Source: Adiantum capillus-veneris (taxonomy: Eukaryota > Streptophyta > Polypodiopsida > Polypodiales > Pteridaceae). Taken from it: DNA of 58,000 bases. The translations under genes and the position numbers were made by a program. The notes under the pieces were generated by a model. That model worked only from the letters and a program-made list of their open reading frames with translations, did no database searches and was not told the DNA's origin. Position 1 is the stretch's first letter. Every line of letters starts with the position of its first letter. Positions 1 through 9,655 of the stretch are shown piece after piece. Location: the NCBI GenBank assembly GCA_014529385.2, contig CM043960.1:37216781-37274780 (forward strand), read 5' to 3'.

Positions 1-28
1 AATCAAGCTTACACAATTTTGTGTGCAA

Positions 29-259
29 TGTTACCATATACATGTGGTAGTGATGTGTGTGAACACACTAGGACCGCCGCCGGGGCATTTTTTCCCCTCT
101 TTAGGAGGTCTTTTCCCCCATGCATTATATATACGCCCATCACTCTAGGGCTATCTATCTTTCCATTGCACACTAAGTAATACACTCTCTGTTGTGTGCT
201 TTGAGCTTCCTTTGTCTTCTCCAAGCTGTGTGTGTTTCCATGCAACCCTAATTCCAACA
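29..259 (+). repeat. 5' LTR of Copia-1
   Basis: Begins TGTTACCATATACATG and ends CCCTAATTCCAACA (TG...CA termini). The same sequence recurs at 4447-4673. A TATA-like ATTATATATACG lies near 123-134, the likely core promoter. The two copies differ mainly by a GCC/GGGG indel region near position 77 and scattered substitutions. Confidence 0.95.
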
Positions 260-260
260 A

Positions 261-273
261 TTGGTATCAGAGC
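261..273 (+). other. Primer binding site of Copia-1 (initiator tRNA-Met)
   Basis: TTGGTATCAGAGC starts two bases after the 5' LTR. TGGTATCAGAGC is the usual plant PBS complementary to the 3' end of initiator tRNA-Met. Confidence 0.93.
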
Positions 274-619
274 AGGTCACATCTTTTTGACCTTATTTGC
301 CAACATTGCGAACACCCTTGCTCATGTTCTCATATTTCAACAAGCTTTGGCGAGCGTCAGCAAGTCAAAAAAAAATATGGGAGATCTCCTAGAGCTCAGT
401 CTGCTCAGAATTTCATTTTGAGCTCATTTCGACTTCCATTTCCACTACCGCCAGGTCTGCACATGCAATTTTGTCGTTTTGTGCAAATTTTTGCTAGTGC
501 CAATTACTGCATAACAAGTCCCATTTAGTCTATTGCATGTTGTGCTATACAGCATGTACTGTTCTCACTCAGTTTCTCCTCATCTCGGGCATTTTTCACA
601 TTAGGTGTAGGCATTTTCC
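274..619 (+). other. Copia-1 untranslated leader
   Basis: No coding signal is seen between the PBS and the first gag ATG at 620. The stretch is a typical retrotransposon leader; short ORFs crossing it show no family resemblance. Confidence 0.6.
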
Positions 620-1532
620 ATGGCTGACAACAACACAAATGTGTTCAAGATGTTTGCTGATGAGGACAGATTGGATGGGGACAATTAACATATGTGGGCT
701 TACATAATGCAACATGTACTTGTATCACAGGGAGTTTGGAACATTGTGGAGGGCATTGATGTACGTCCTGGTACTATGGATGCAGGTGATGTTGAGGATG
801 CTCTAGGTTTTACTGTCAGGGTTGTTTCTTTCAGAGTTGTTTTTCCTGCGGCTGAGCATGCTCATTGGGATGTAAGAGTTGGGCAGGCTCATGCATTGAC
901 TGCATTGTCTATGCAGCGCACTATCACTCCTGACATCTGTTCATCAAAATCTGCAAAACAGGATTGGGATATTCTAGCATGTCTTTATGCAAGCCGCAAT
1001 GAAGCTAAAATTGCTTTGCTGCGTAAAGAGCTGGAATAAAGATTATGCATGAGGAAGATGAAACGGACACTTTCTTTGCTAGTGTCAAGGATGTTAATGA
1101 GCAACTTATTTCTACAGAGAAGTCATTTCTGGCATGTCACTTGTGCAGACAGTTATTGATGCTTTGCCAAATTCTTACCAGACTTTTGCTAGTACTTGGA
1201 GACTTATGACCCAAGGAAATCCTAAAGTTTTCAAGTTTGATGCATTATGCACATTGCTGTTGCAAGAGTCACTTTCCAAAAAAAACAAGACTAGGCAGTG
1301 TGCAGTTGAAGAAGCTTTTATTGCAGCTCAAAGAAAAGGTGGGAGCAGCAATGTAACCACTTCTTATGGTTCTGCTACGAGTGGCAAAACTTCTATTCTT
1401 GATGCTTCTGTTGGCAGCACTTCGTCTGGCAATTCTAATGATAAGGGCAAAAATAAGATGTGTTGCCATTATTGTAAAGCTAATGATCACTTGATCAAGC
1501 AGTGTTTGAAATTGAAGGCAAAAGTGGCTTAG
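620..1532 (+). pseudogene. Copia-1 gag (UBN2 / Retrotran_gag_2 type), broken
   Basis: Gag would form the virus-like particle that packages element RNA. The reading frame begins at ATG 620 (MADNNTNVF...), which is in frame with the longer ORF at 692, but a TAA interrupts it at about 686. The first half, to 1039, carries the UBN2-like segment (SAKQDWDILACLYASRNEAK). After a frameshift, the frame from about 1134 continues gag (PNSYQTFASTWRLM) and ends in a CCHC zinc knuckle at 1461-1505 (C-x2-C-x4-H-x4-C, CHYCKANDHLIKQC), the nucleic-acid-binding motif of nucleocapsid. The family assignment rests on the knuckle, the UBN2-like segment and position directly after the PBS. The interruptions rule out a full-length product. 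Confidence 0.85.
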
Positions 1533-1675
1533 AAGAAAGAGGTTGGATCCACTACAGGGTCCAATACATGTGTAGTGATTGTAGAGTCTTTTGTCAAAGG
1601 AGATTGTGATGCTCATGTTGATGCAGAATGGGCATTTAGCATAGAGTGCACTTATGATCATATTTTCCATGATGC

Positions 1676-2655
1676 ATGATGTCAGTTGTTACAGGTTCAC
1701 ATGTGTGGTATTTTGATAGTGGTGCTACAAAGCACATTACCTCACATCCTAATTTGTTTACCTCTATTGAGTCTATCCCTCATGGGAATATGGTGACTTG
1801 TGCCAACAATGCCTCTTATCATGTTCAAGGAGTTGGAAAGATTGCGCTTACTGCTGCAAATGGTAGTTCTTTCACACTTGTTGATGCATTGTATGTACCT
1901 GGGATCAAAAAGAACCTTTTGTATGTATTTGCACTTGCTACACTTGGTCTCGTAGTCAAATTTGTGGATGACAGATATACAGTTCATGATCTCAGTTTTG
2001 CTGATGAAATTGTTGCATTTGGCCTTTTGTGTTGTGGGCTATATAAGCTCACTTTGTATGACAAGTGTGGACAAAATTTTGCAAATGCAGTTGCACATTT
2101 AAGGGCTGTTTCAGATGCAAAACTGTGGCATGCATGTTTTGGGCATCTGAATTTTGCCAATTTTTTGCGTTTGCAAAAATCTGATATGATTGCTTCTTTG
2201 CCTCCTCTTGAAGCACCTATCAAACATGTTTGTGAAGGCTGTATTTTGGGTAAAATGCAGCGTGCTAAGTTTCCAAAGGATGGGTCAATTCGTGCTACAT
2301 GCAGATTGCAACTTGTCCATAGTGATGTTTGTGGGCCTATGAAAACTCCATCCTTGGGAAATTACTTGTACTTCATGACTTCCATTGATGACTACTCCAG
2401 GCATGCATGGGTATATCCGTTCAAAGCTAAGTTCGAAGTATCTATGTGCTTCAAGCAATTTCTTGGTATGGCTAAAAAGGTCTCGAAATGTACTATGGGC
2501 ACCTCCATTCCGATCGAGGGGGGGAGTATATGTCTCATCAATTTAATGCATTTCTGGCTAGTCGTGGGATAAAACACCAAGTATAGTGCCGTATACGCCT
2601 CAACAAAATGGTGTTGTTGAGAGGAAAAACAGGTCTCTTACGGAAAGGGCATGAT
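1676..2655 (+). pseudogene. Copia-1 pol: protease, GAG-pre-integrase and integrase core
   Basis: The protease active site is seen early in the frame (WYFDSGATKHIT, with the D-S-G catalytic triad). It is followed by a GAG-pre-integrase region (LWHACFGHLNFANF ... CEGCILGKMQRAKFP) with the His/Cys residues of the HHCC zinc finger, then the integrase core start (LVHSDVCGPMKTPSLGNYLYF, first catalytic Asp; SIDDYSRHAWVYPFK). At about 2516-2575 the frame breaks at a run of eight G next to the expected second-Asp motif. The sequence after the break still encodes PYTPQQNGVVERKNRSLTER, which holds the third catalytic residue (Glu). The domain order PR-INT defines Copia. A homopolymer indel is the simplest cause of the break. 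Confidence 0.88.
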
Positions 2656-2657
2656 GT

Positions 2658-3203
2658 ATGGTCAAGAGTCAAGCTTTACCACATTCCTTTTGGCTCAAGG
2701 GTGTCATGTGTGCCACTTATGTACTCAACAGGTGTTCTACAAAAGCGTTGCAGTCTATGACTCCATATGAAGCATGGCAAAATAGAAAGCCATCTATTGA
2801 GAGCATGCATGTTTTTGGTTGGTTGGCTTATGGTTTAGTGCCACAAGTACATCGCAAAAAATTGGATGATAAGGCTGTCAAATGTATTTTTGTTGGTTAT
2901 AGTGCTAAAAGCAAAGGTTACAGGTTGTACCATCCACAAACAAAGTGTATTTTGATCTCACGTGATGTTGTGTTTGTGGAAGATTTTGTTCATCCATTGC
3001 TAACATGTATTAGAGAGAGTAATGTAAGCTCACAGGACATTTATGATAGTTTAGTGCCTCTTTTCAGTGGTGGAAGTTTGAATGTAAATTCAAATGAGGC
3101 AAATGTACAGCCTATGGGGGTTTCTAAAAATGTTACAGATCAGCCTATTACTGATGCAGATGTACATGATGTACTTGATGAGGAGAGGGCTCAAAATGAG
3201 TAG
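2658..3203 (+). pseudogene. Copia-1 integrase C-terminal region and linker to RT
   Basis: The open frame encodes the conserved segment after the integrase core: LPHSFWLKGVMCATYVLNRC, then TPYEAWQNRKPSIESMHVFG and CIFVGYSAKSKGYRLYHP, all hallmarks of plant Copia polyproteins. An acidic, poorly conserved linker follows to the stop at 3201-3203. It belongs to the same polyprotein as the flanking fragments and is separated from them by frameshifts and stops. Confidence 0.87.
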
Positions 3204-3212
3204 GCTAGAGGT

Positions 3213-4365
3213 ATGCCAAAATGGCTGGTGCACACTTTGCATGACAGCAAGTTGGATGCACTTTTTTCTAGTCGTACTCATTCAGGTTCTCCCTCTTATG
3301 CATCAGATTGTTATGCTTTGGTTGTGTCTAGCTTATGTGATATAGAGGAACCTCTATCTTTTGATGAAGCACAGAATTTAGAAAATTGGGTTGCTGTCAT
3401 GCAATCAAAATATGATGCACTTATAGAAAATGACACATGCACTTTATGTGATTTTCCTCCTGGCAAAAAGGCCATTGGTACAAAGTGGGTTAACAAGTTG
3501 AAATGCAAGCCGGATGGTGAGGTTGATCACCATAAGGCTCGACTTGTTGCAAAAGGCTATGCGCAGCAGAAAGGCATAGATTATGAAGAAACTTTAGCTC
3601 CCACATGTCATAAAACTATTGTTCATTTTCTATGTGCATTGACAACTCATTTTGGTTGAGATGTACATCAATCTGATATTGTTACTACTTTCTTGAATGG
3701 TGACATTTTTTAGGAAGTCTATGTAATGCAGCCCCGCGGTTTTGTCAAGAAAGGACAAGAGGACAAAGTGTGCACATGTAAGAAGGCTTTGTATGGGTTG
3801 AAGCAATCTCCTCGTGCTTGGTATGAGAAAGCTGACACTCATTTGGTCAAACGAGGCTTTCGTAACAATCCAACAGAAAGCACATTGTATGTCAAGCATG
3901 AGGGCAATGTACTTCTCATTGTTGTTCTTTATGTGGATGATTTTTTTATCACTGGTCCCAATGAGGCACATAATTTTGAATTTTAGGCTGATTTGAATGC
4001 TACTTTGAAGATGAAATATTTGGGGCTGTTGCATCATTACTTGGGCATACAGTTTAAGCAGTGTGATGGTGGTATTGCCTTGTGTCAAAAAAGTTACATA
4101 GAGACATTGCTATGTAAGTTTGGACTTGAGGATTTAAAACCTATTGCCACTCCCATGGAAATAGGTTTGAAGTTGAGTCTACATGATGTTGGTGATCCTG
4201 CTGATGTCACTCTTTCTCAAACTATTGTTGGTTGCCTCATTTATGTATGCAACACGAGGCTAGATATTCAGTTTGCAGTCTCATAGGTTAGCAGATTTAT
4301 GCATAGCCAAGGGTCTAAGCATTGGCAGGTAGTTAAGAGGATTTTTCACATTTGCACTTTGTGGA
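3213..4365 (+). pseudogene. Copia-1 reverse transcriptase (RVT_2), C-terminus and RNase H lost
   Basis: RT would copy element RNA to cDNA. Successive open pieces give the RVT_2 landmarks: KAIGTKWVNKLKCKPDGEV, KARLVAKGYAQQKGIDYEET, CKKALYGLKQSPRAWYEK, the catalytic LYVDDFFITG (YVDD, about 3926-3955) and MKYLGLLHHYLGIQF, GYLI-like GCLIYVCNTRLDIQFAVS. In-frame stops fall at about 3657, 3709, 3984 and 4284. After KHWQVVKRIF (about 4330-4350) similarity ends and the polypurine tract follows within 100 bp, so the RNase H domain has been deleted. Confidence 0.9.
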
Positions 4366-4436
4366 CTGATCCTGTCCTCATGGCATGGCACTTCCCTTTA
4401 CTCTTCGTGCCAGCCCTCGTTCACCATATCACTCCC

Positions 4437-4444
4437 AGGGGGGA
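4437..4444 (+). other. Polypurine tract of Copia-1
   Basis: AGGGGGGA lies two bases before the 3' LTR, the place where plus-strand DNA synthesis is primed. Confidence 0.8.
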
Positions 4445-4446
4445 TT

Positions 4447-4673
4447 TGTTACCATATACATGTGGTAGTGATGTGTGTGAACACACTAGGACCGCAGAGG
4501 CATTTTTTCCCTCTTTAGGAGGTTTTTTCCCCCGTGCATTGTATATACGCCCATCACACTGGGGCTATGTATCTTTCCATTGCACACTAAGTAATACACT
4601 CTCTGTTGTGTGCCTTGAGCTTCCTTCGGCTTCTCTAAGCTGTGTGAGTTTCCTTGCAACCCTAATTCCAACA
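4447..4673 (+). repeat. 3' LTR of Copia-1
   Basis: Same sequence as 29-259 with about a dozen substitutions and short indels; ends ...CCCTAATTCCAACA and is followed at once by the target duplication TGCAA (4674-4678). Confidence 0.95.
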
Positions 4674-4756
4674 TGCAAGGGGTTGCTCCCACCAACAAGT
4701 CCTCGACACACCAACCTGTGACCCCGCTCACCCACACCTCTCCCCGCAATAGTAGA

Positions 4757-4757
<1 letters not shown>

Positions 4758-4829
<72 letters not shown>
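4758..4829. repeat. (AC)n microsatellite
   Basis: About 35 uninterrupted AC dinucleotides. ORFs of alternating His-Thr or Cys-Val that cross it are artefacts. Confidence 0.97.
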
Positions 4830-4830
<1 letters not shown>

Positions 4831-5777
4831 CCTCTGCTCTCTTGATCGGCATCGGTTATAGTTTTGAGCCTCAACTTCTTGACATCAAAGTAGAGATAGA
4901 GAGAGAGAATGATTCTCTCACCGTGGGAAAGCTTGATAAAGCAAAAGAGAGCGATAGAAAATGAGTGATAGAGAGAGAGAGCGAGCAAGTGAGTGTGAGC
5001 ATGCTCTCAAGTACATAGCTTGACTCTTCAAGCAGCACCGACGTTGACCTCAATGAACTTTCTCTACAACTTGGCATCGACATATCGGCATCGGCTTTGA
5101 GCGCATAGGCGTCTACGGCTATTCTGCAAGCCACTTTTGTCCTGTGGCAGAAGGCAACATCGGTTTCATTTTTGGCATCAAATTTGTCGGCGGTTTTACT
5201 CATGGCATGCAGGTGAGGTACCTCTGTCATAGAGGAGTGACGTCCAGCATCTGTATCAAGTGCATTTTTGTCCGGCGGCAAAAATCAACACCGGAATTCC
5301 TAGTCTACATCGACATGCAGTTTACAGGGGTTTCCCCAACTCACATCAACCATCTTTCTTGCGGTCTCGTGAGAGATGATTTTCCTGGGTACACTGCTTG
5401 GAGGCGGAGTTGTCAGCATCACATTACAGGTGGTGTTGGAGATCCACTGACTGACATTTTTTGGCTAAGGCGTAGACTTGGGCTACAATCATACAAGTGG
5501 TGTCTTCACAGTAGTTACAATTTTATGATGTTCGCTCTTTTGAGAACCTAATCCCAGCAAGGATTTTGTCACTTGCAGATTCTATGCACGCATGTTGTGG
5601 ATACTGCCTATGCACGTTTTCTTGTGATGCCCAGTTTTCTTGCGAGTTGTGACTAGCATTGTTGGCACTTTTGAGCCTATTTTGGTTGAGATTTTTCTCT
5701 CGATACAAAAGTTACTCTACCCAAATTTCTGCAGCTTCTCACCACAGTTTGGAACCTCTCAAACCCTCTTGTCACTG
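4830..5777 (+). other. Non-coding stretch upstream of Copia-2 gag
   Basis: GA-rich at 4895-4990, otherwise unremarkable. It probably holds the 5' leader of Copia-2, because gag starts at 5778, but I could not find a TGGTATCAGAGC-type PBS or an LTR here. The ORF at 5144-5551 shows no recognisable domain and I do not call it a gene. Confidence 0.4.
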
Positions 5778-6589
5778 ATGGATTCTTCTTCAAAAAAGGA
5801 GGAGTATTTCATCCGCAAGTTTGATGGCAGCAACTTCACCATGTGGAAAGAGCACATGAAGGATGTTTTGAATAATAAAGGTCTATCAGAACCGTTGAAA
5901 GAGCACACAGAGGGTGATGGCTATACGCAAGCTCAGTGGGAGATTTTGGATGCAAAAGCCATGGCTACAATACATCTACATCTAGCCAAGCCAGTGTTCT
6001 TCACTATCATAGGGAAGACAACAACCAAGGCTCTATGGGATAGCTTAAGTTCAGAATGGGAGAGAAAAAATACATCCAACAAATTTTTTCTCATGAAAAA
6101 TATTATGAAGCTCAACATGAAAGAAGGTAGCACAGTTTTTGGTGGACACTTAATGAGTTAAACTCCTTGTTCACTCCATTGACATCTCAAGGCTTTAATG
6201 AGTTTGACGATGAACTCAAGTCTATATTCTTGTTATGCTCTCTACCTAGTTCGCGGGACATATTTTGCATAGCCATTAGCATTTTAGCTCCAAAGGGCAA
6301 GTTAGTGTTCACTAATGTCACAAATGTGTTGCTCACCGAAGAGATTTGCCATAAATCTCTTGAAGGTGCTAGGCATGGCGATGCATATATGGCTGGCAAT
6401 TCAACGAAGCAAAGAGGCCGTGACAATAACTAGAACAAAAGCAAAAGTAGAGATCAAAATCCTTGTAGTCCGAGCAAAAATGGGAACTCTAGTAGAGAGC
6501 GCATTGCAAAAAATGTCGAGTGTTACTATTGCCATAAAAATGGTCATTACAAAAAGGATTGTTGTAGTTTCCTAAGAGACCAAGAAAAC
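5778..6589 (+). pseudogene. Copia-2 gag (UBN2 type), broken
   Basis: ATG 5778 opens MDSSSKKEEYFIRKFDGSN, followed by NFTMWKEHMKDVL and ALWDSLSSEWERKNTSNKFF, the N-terminal gag landmarks of plant Copia elements. A frameshift near 6160 moves the frame: SLFTPLTSQGFNEFDDELK and LLCSLPSSRD continue from 6167. A stop at 6431 ends that piece. A CCHC zinc knuckle follows at about 6521-6562 (CYYCHKNGHYKKDC). The sequence differs clearly from Copia-1 gag, so this is another Copia family. Confidence 0.87.
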
Positions 6590-7780
6590 ATGAAAAAGGA
6601 TAAGTGTGACAAAGGAAACATTACAATAAAGATTGAGGATATCAATGTGGTTGAGTCTCTCATGCCTACGACTGCATTAGAGGATGCTCCTCCTCCAATG
6701 ATGATTGTTATGCCATCAATGATTCATGCAAAGGGGACAGCAAATCCCATTGATGTTCTCATTTTCACTTCGGATCTCATGCCAAATGCTTTGGTTGCAC
6801 AGGATGAGGGTTGGGCACAGAATTGCATTCTCGATTTTGGTGCAGTTTTTAGGTCACACCACATAGAGAACTCTTATGCATCCATGCACGGTATAGTCAA
6901 GCTTGGTGATTCCTATGAGCTTGACATTATTGTCATTGGTGATGTGAAGCTTCAAATGCATAATGGCACTACTTTTGTATTGAAAAATGTCACACATGTG
7001 CCCAAGCTTACAAAGAGCTTGCTTTCTATAGGGCAATTGGATGACCTTAGTTACACTATAGTATTTGGTAATAGTTCTTGGCTAATCCGCAAGAACAACC
7101 TTGTCATGATGAAAGGTCATTAAAACGGATCCATGTACTCTATGTTTGTATCAAATGTCTATGAACACTCTATCTATGTTGCCAAGCTTTTGTCTACTGA
7201 GTTGTGGTATATATGGCTAGGGCATATTATCCAAAAGGGAATGAAAACACTTCAACATTTTGGCTACTTACTTATGTTAGATGACACGGATATTCCATTG
7301 TGTAAGCATTGTCTATATGTCAAACAGACTAGGTTGACATCTTCTCCATTAACCAAGAAACAAGCCAAACCCCTAGACTTGGTGGACAGTGATTTGTGTG
7401 GTCCAATGCCACATAAGACTCTAGGGGGGGCAAACTACTTTCTCACATTCATAGATGATTCTACTAGAAAGGTGTGGGCGTATCTCCTTAAGCATAAGGA
7501 AGAATTCTTTTCTATGTTCCAGAAATTCCTTGCCATGGTTAAGAACCAATCAAGGAAAAAGCTCAAAGCTTTTTGCACAGACAATGGTGGAGAATATGTC
7601 TCCACAGAGTTCAAGGATTTTTGCAATCAAAGAGGCATTTGTAAGCAGCTTACTGCTTTGTACACACCTGCACAAAATGGGATAGCCGAAAGGATGAATC
7701 GCACGATTCAAGAGAGAGTTATCTCTATGATTTCTATGGAGAAACTTACTCCAAAATTTTGGGGGAAGTTGTTCTAATAG
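6590..7780 (+). pseudogene. Copia-2 pol: protease and integrase core
   Basis: The frame runs from the zinc knuckle into a protease region: WAQNCILDFGAVFRSHHI, where the usual D-S-G-A has become D-F-G-A, a damaged active site. LKNVTHVPKLTKSLLSIGQL follows. A stop at 7121 breaks the frame. From 7133, GAG-pre-integrase (LWYIWLGHIIQKGMKTLQ) and the integrase core appear with all three acidic residues in place: VDSDLCGPMPHK, CTDNGGEYVSTEF and PAQNGIAERMNRTIQE. It ends at a frameshift near 7777. The catalytic set of the integrase is therefore better preserved than the protease. Confidence 0.9.
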
Positions 7781-8085
7781 CAGTGCATATTATCAATAGA
7801 TCACCTAGCTCTCCTTTGTATTTCAAGATTCCAAAGGAATTATGGACTATGAAAACGCCAAGCTATGAGCATTTACGTGTGTTGTTAGGATGTGAGGCAT
7901 ATGCACATGTGCCCAAAGAACTTTGTTGCAAGTCAGATCCCAGGTCACACAAATGCATTTTTATTGGCTATGGTGCATATGGACAAATGGGCTATCGCCT
8001 TTGGCACCCAGAATCCCACAAAGTCATTCGTAGCTCACATGTGATTTTCAATGAATCAAAGATGTACAAGAATCCCATCAAATAA
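7759..8085 (+). pseudogene. Copia-2 integrase C-terminal region
   Basis: This piece overlaps the end of the preceding frame by a frameshift and carries the expected sequence after the core: AVHIINRSPSSPLYFKIPKELW, CEAYAHVPKELCCKSDPRS, CIFIGYGAYGQMGYRLWHPE and VIRSSHVIFNE. It ends at TAA 8083-8085. Confidence 0.87.
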
Positions 8086-8289
8086 ATTGAGTATAGACAC
8101 GTTCAATTTGATGATGTAGCCTCTAAACCAACTCAGTTTAGTAGTGATGCACCTGATCTTCAAGTCCAAGATACTACTATTTCTCCAGAGAGAGCAAAGT
8201 CCAGCAGTCAGGCACCAAGATGCTTTGAGAGAGTATCACATGCATCCGATCGGTTTGAGCACACATTTTGGTCACTAACGCTAGGGATT

Positions 8290-8621
8290 CAACCTTCTAC
8301 AAAGAAGTTATACATATGGATGATAGCATTAAGTCAGAGTAGGCTATGCAATCAAAATACAATTCAATTGTGGCTAATGAGACATGGGATTTGGTTGACC
8401 TATTATAGGGCAAACATGCTTTACCTTGCAAGTGGGTATACACGAAGAAGTATACATCGGAATATCCCAAGCCTAGGTACAAGGCTCGTCTAGCTACCAA
8501 AGGTTTCAAGAAACAAAAAGGTGTGGATTTTGATGAGATTTTCTCTCTAGTAGTCAAGATGACTCACTTTGCACTGTGCTTGGTTTGGTTGCTATCCAGG
8601 ACATGGAACTTGTCCCCCTGA
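8290..8621 (+). pseudogene. Copia-2 reverse transcriptase N-terminal fragment
   Basis: Short plus-strand pieces match the start of RVT_2: AMQSKYNSIVANETWDLVDL, LPCKWVYTKKYTSEYPKPRY, KARLATKGFKKQKGVDFDEI. In-frame stops fall near 8340 and 8407. Similarity ends about 8621, before the YVDD region, so most of RT and all of RNase H are missing. Confidence 0.8.
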
Positions 8622-8639
8622 CATTTTTGAATTTGATAA

Positions 8640-9015
8640 AGGTGGAAGACACACTAGTTTGTCAAGTATCTACTATATGTCAACCATTTTTTGTTGGCAT
8701 TTGGATGTATGAGAAACTTTTGTCCTAGGAATTTATAGTTTTGAATCTTTTGGCTTTTATTAAATTTTGTTTTCTTCAAGATTATTGGTCATCAACAACA
8801 ATGTGTCTTTGTTTTTGTTTTTTGTATCTGTTTGCTTGGTTTAGAGGTGGCTCAAATTTGCTCGCTCGGAGCTGGGGATTCCTCGAGAGGTGCATCTAGC
8901 CTTATGAGCTACTATATAAGTAGCAAGCTCTTGTACACACTTTATAACCTCAACATCAACCTAATCAATCATTGTATGCATCTTGTCAATTTATGATTAA
9001 TCAAGATCATTTGCA

Positions 9016-9079
<64 letters not shown>

Positions 9080-9139
9080 TAGTGTAATTATCAATGCTAT
9101 AGTCATGAATGCTAGTCTCGTCGATCCACCCTAGCCAAA
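8640..9139 (+). repeat. LTR-like sequence ending at a PBS (left edge approximate)
   Basis: The right end (...CCCTAGCCAAACA) is followed directly by a tRNA-Met PBS, which marks the 3' end of a 5' LTR in plus orientation. A TATA-like ACTATATAAGTAGC lies near 8911-8924. The left edge is not defined; a purine-rich AAAGGTGGAAGACAC at about 8638-8652 could be a polypurine tract, in which case this LTR might also serve the truncated Copia-2. A (CT)n microsatellite lies inside it. Confidence 0.6.
9020..9074. repeat. (CT)n microsatellite
   Basis: About 27 CT units inside the LTR-like sequence. Confidence 0.96.
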
Positions 9140-9140
9140 C

Positions 9141-9153
9141 AATTGGTATCAGA
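9141..9153 (+). other. Primer binding site (initiator tRNA-Met)
   Basis: TTGGTATCAGAGC, identical to the Copia-1 PBS, two bases after the LTR end. The internal region expected after it is replaced at once by minus-strand Gypsy gag. Confidence 0.8.
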
Positions 9154-9655
9154 GCTTATGATAGGTCTCTTGGAAGTCCTTTGGTCTGAAAGCTTCACAG
9201 AATTGTTTTCTTAATGTGGCCCAAAGAGTAAAGTGGTTTTCTACAAACTGACTGTACCATTTGTCTACTAAGCAATCCAAGCTGGATGGTAAAAGTACTA
9301 AGTAGGTGTCTTCTTGGTTGAGGCCACGACCCCTATATAGGGAAACAAATCTCCTCGCATGGTTGCCGGCATCCTCAGTGGAGAGACCCTTGAAAGTCAA
9401 AAACTTGATATTCACCTTAGCCAAAATGCTAGTAAGCTCCTCCATGGTTGTTTGTGCACGAGCCTATTGCTCAAGAGCTCGTTGTAACACAGTGGGCAAG
9501 AACTTTACAAGGGAAGGTGACCTAGGAGGTGAAGAACTAGTTGAGGGAATGGAGGTAGTTGCGGGGGAAGGTAGGGGTAATGGGGCTGGTGGACTTTTGC
9601 TTGGCACGATGATTGGCTTCTTGTTGATTACATCCTCTAAGTACTGGAAACTCTA
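9149..9655 (-). pseudogene. Ty3/Gypsy gag fragment (Retrotrans_gag)
   Basis: Read on the minus strand, 9445-9149 encodes MEELTSILAKVNIKFLTFKG, DAGNHARRFVSLYRGRGLNQ and VDKWYSQFVENHFTLWATLR, then KQFCEAFRPKDF, a typical capsid-domain segment. Upstream, 9650-9446 gives a Pro/Ser-rich stretch (PAPLPLPSPATTSIPSTSSP) with one stop. It lies downstream of RT on the same strand, the wrong order for a single Gypsy element, so it comes from a second copy or a rearrangement. Its end abuts the plus-strand PBS at 9153. Confidence 0.78.

Larger units (their letters stand above)
29..4673 (+). mobile_element. Ty1/Copia LTR retrotransposon (Copia-1), structurally bounded, degenerate
   Basis: Seen: two similar LTRs (29-259 and 4447-4673) bound an internal region with a tRNA-Met PBS, gag, protease, integrase, reverse transcriptase and a polypurine tract, in the Copia order (integrase before RT). 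The 5-bp sequence TGCAA lies directly before the first LTR (24-28) and directly after the second (4674-4678), a perfect target-site duplication, so both ends are exact. By eye the LTRs differ at about a dozen positions plus small indels (roughly 94% identical), so the insertion is not recent. All coding parts carry stops or frameshifts. RNase H is missing: RT runs almost straight into the polypurine tract. The element is 4,645 bp, short for an autonomous plant Copia. Confidence 0.95.

Noticed and set aside
4679-4757. Similarity of GTGTGGGTGAG-type sequence here to the SINE body
   Set aside because: Only a dozen bases match, box order is wrong and no A-tail or target duplication is seen.
5144-5551. 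135-codon plus-strand ORF
   Set aside because: No recognisable domain, amino-acid composition like random translation, and position in a likely retrotransposon leader.
8640-9139. Solo LTR
   Set aside because: A solo LTR would be followed by its target duplication, whereas this end is followed by a PBS, so it is the start of an element that was later truncated.
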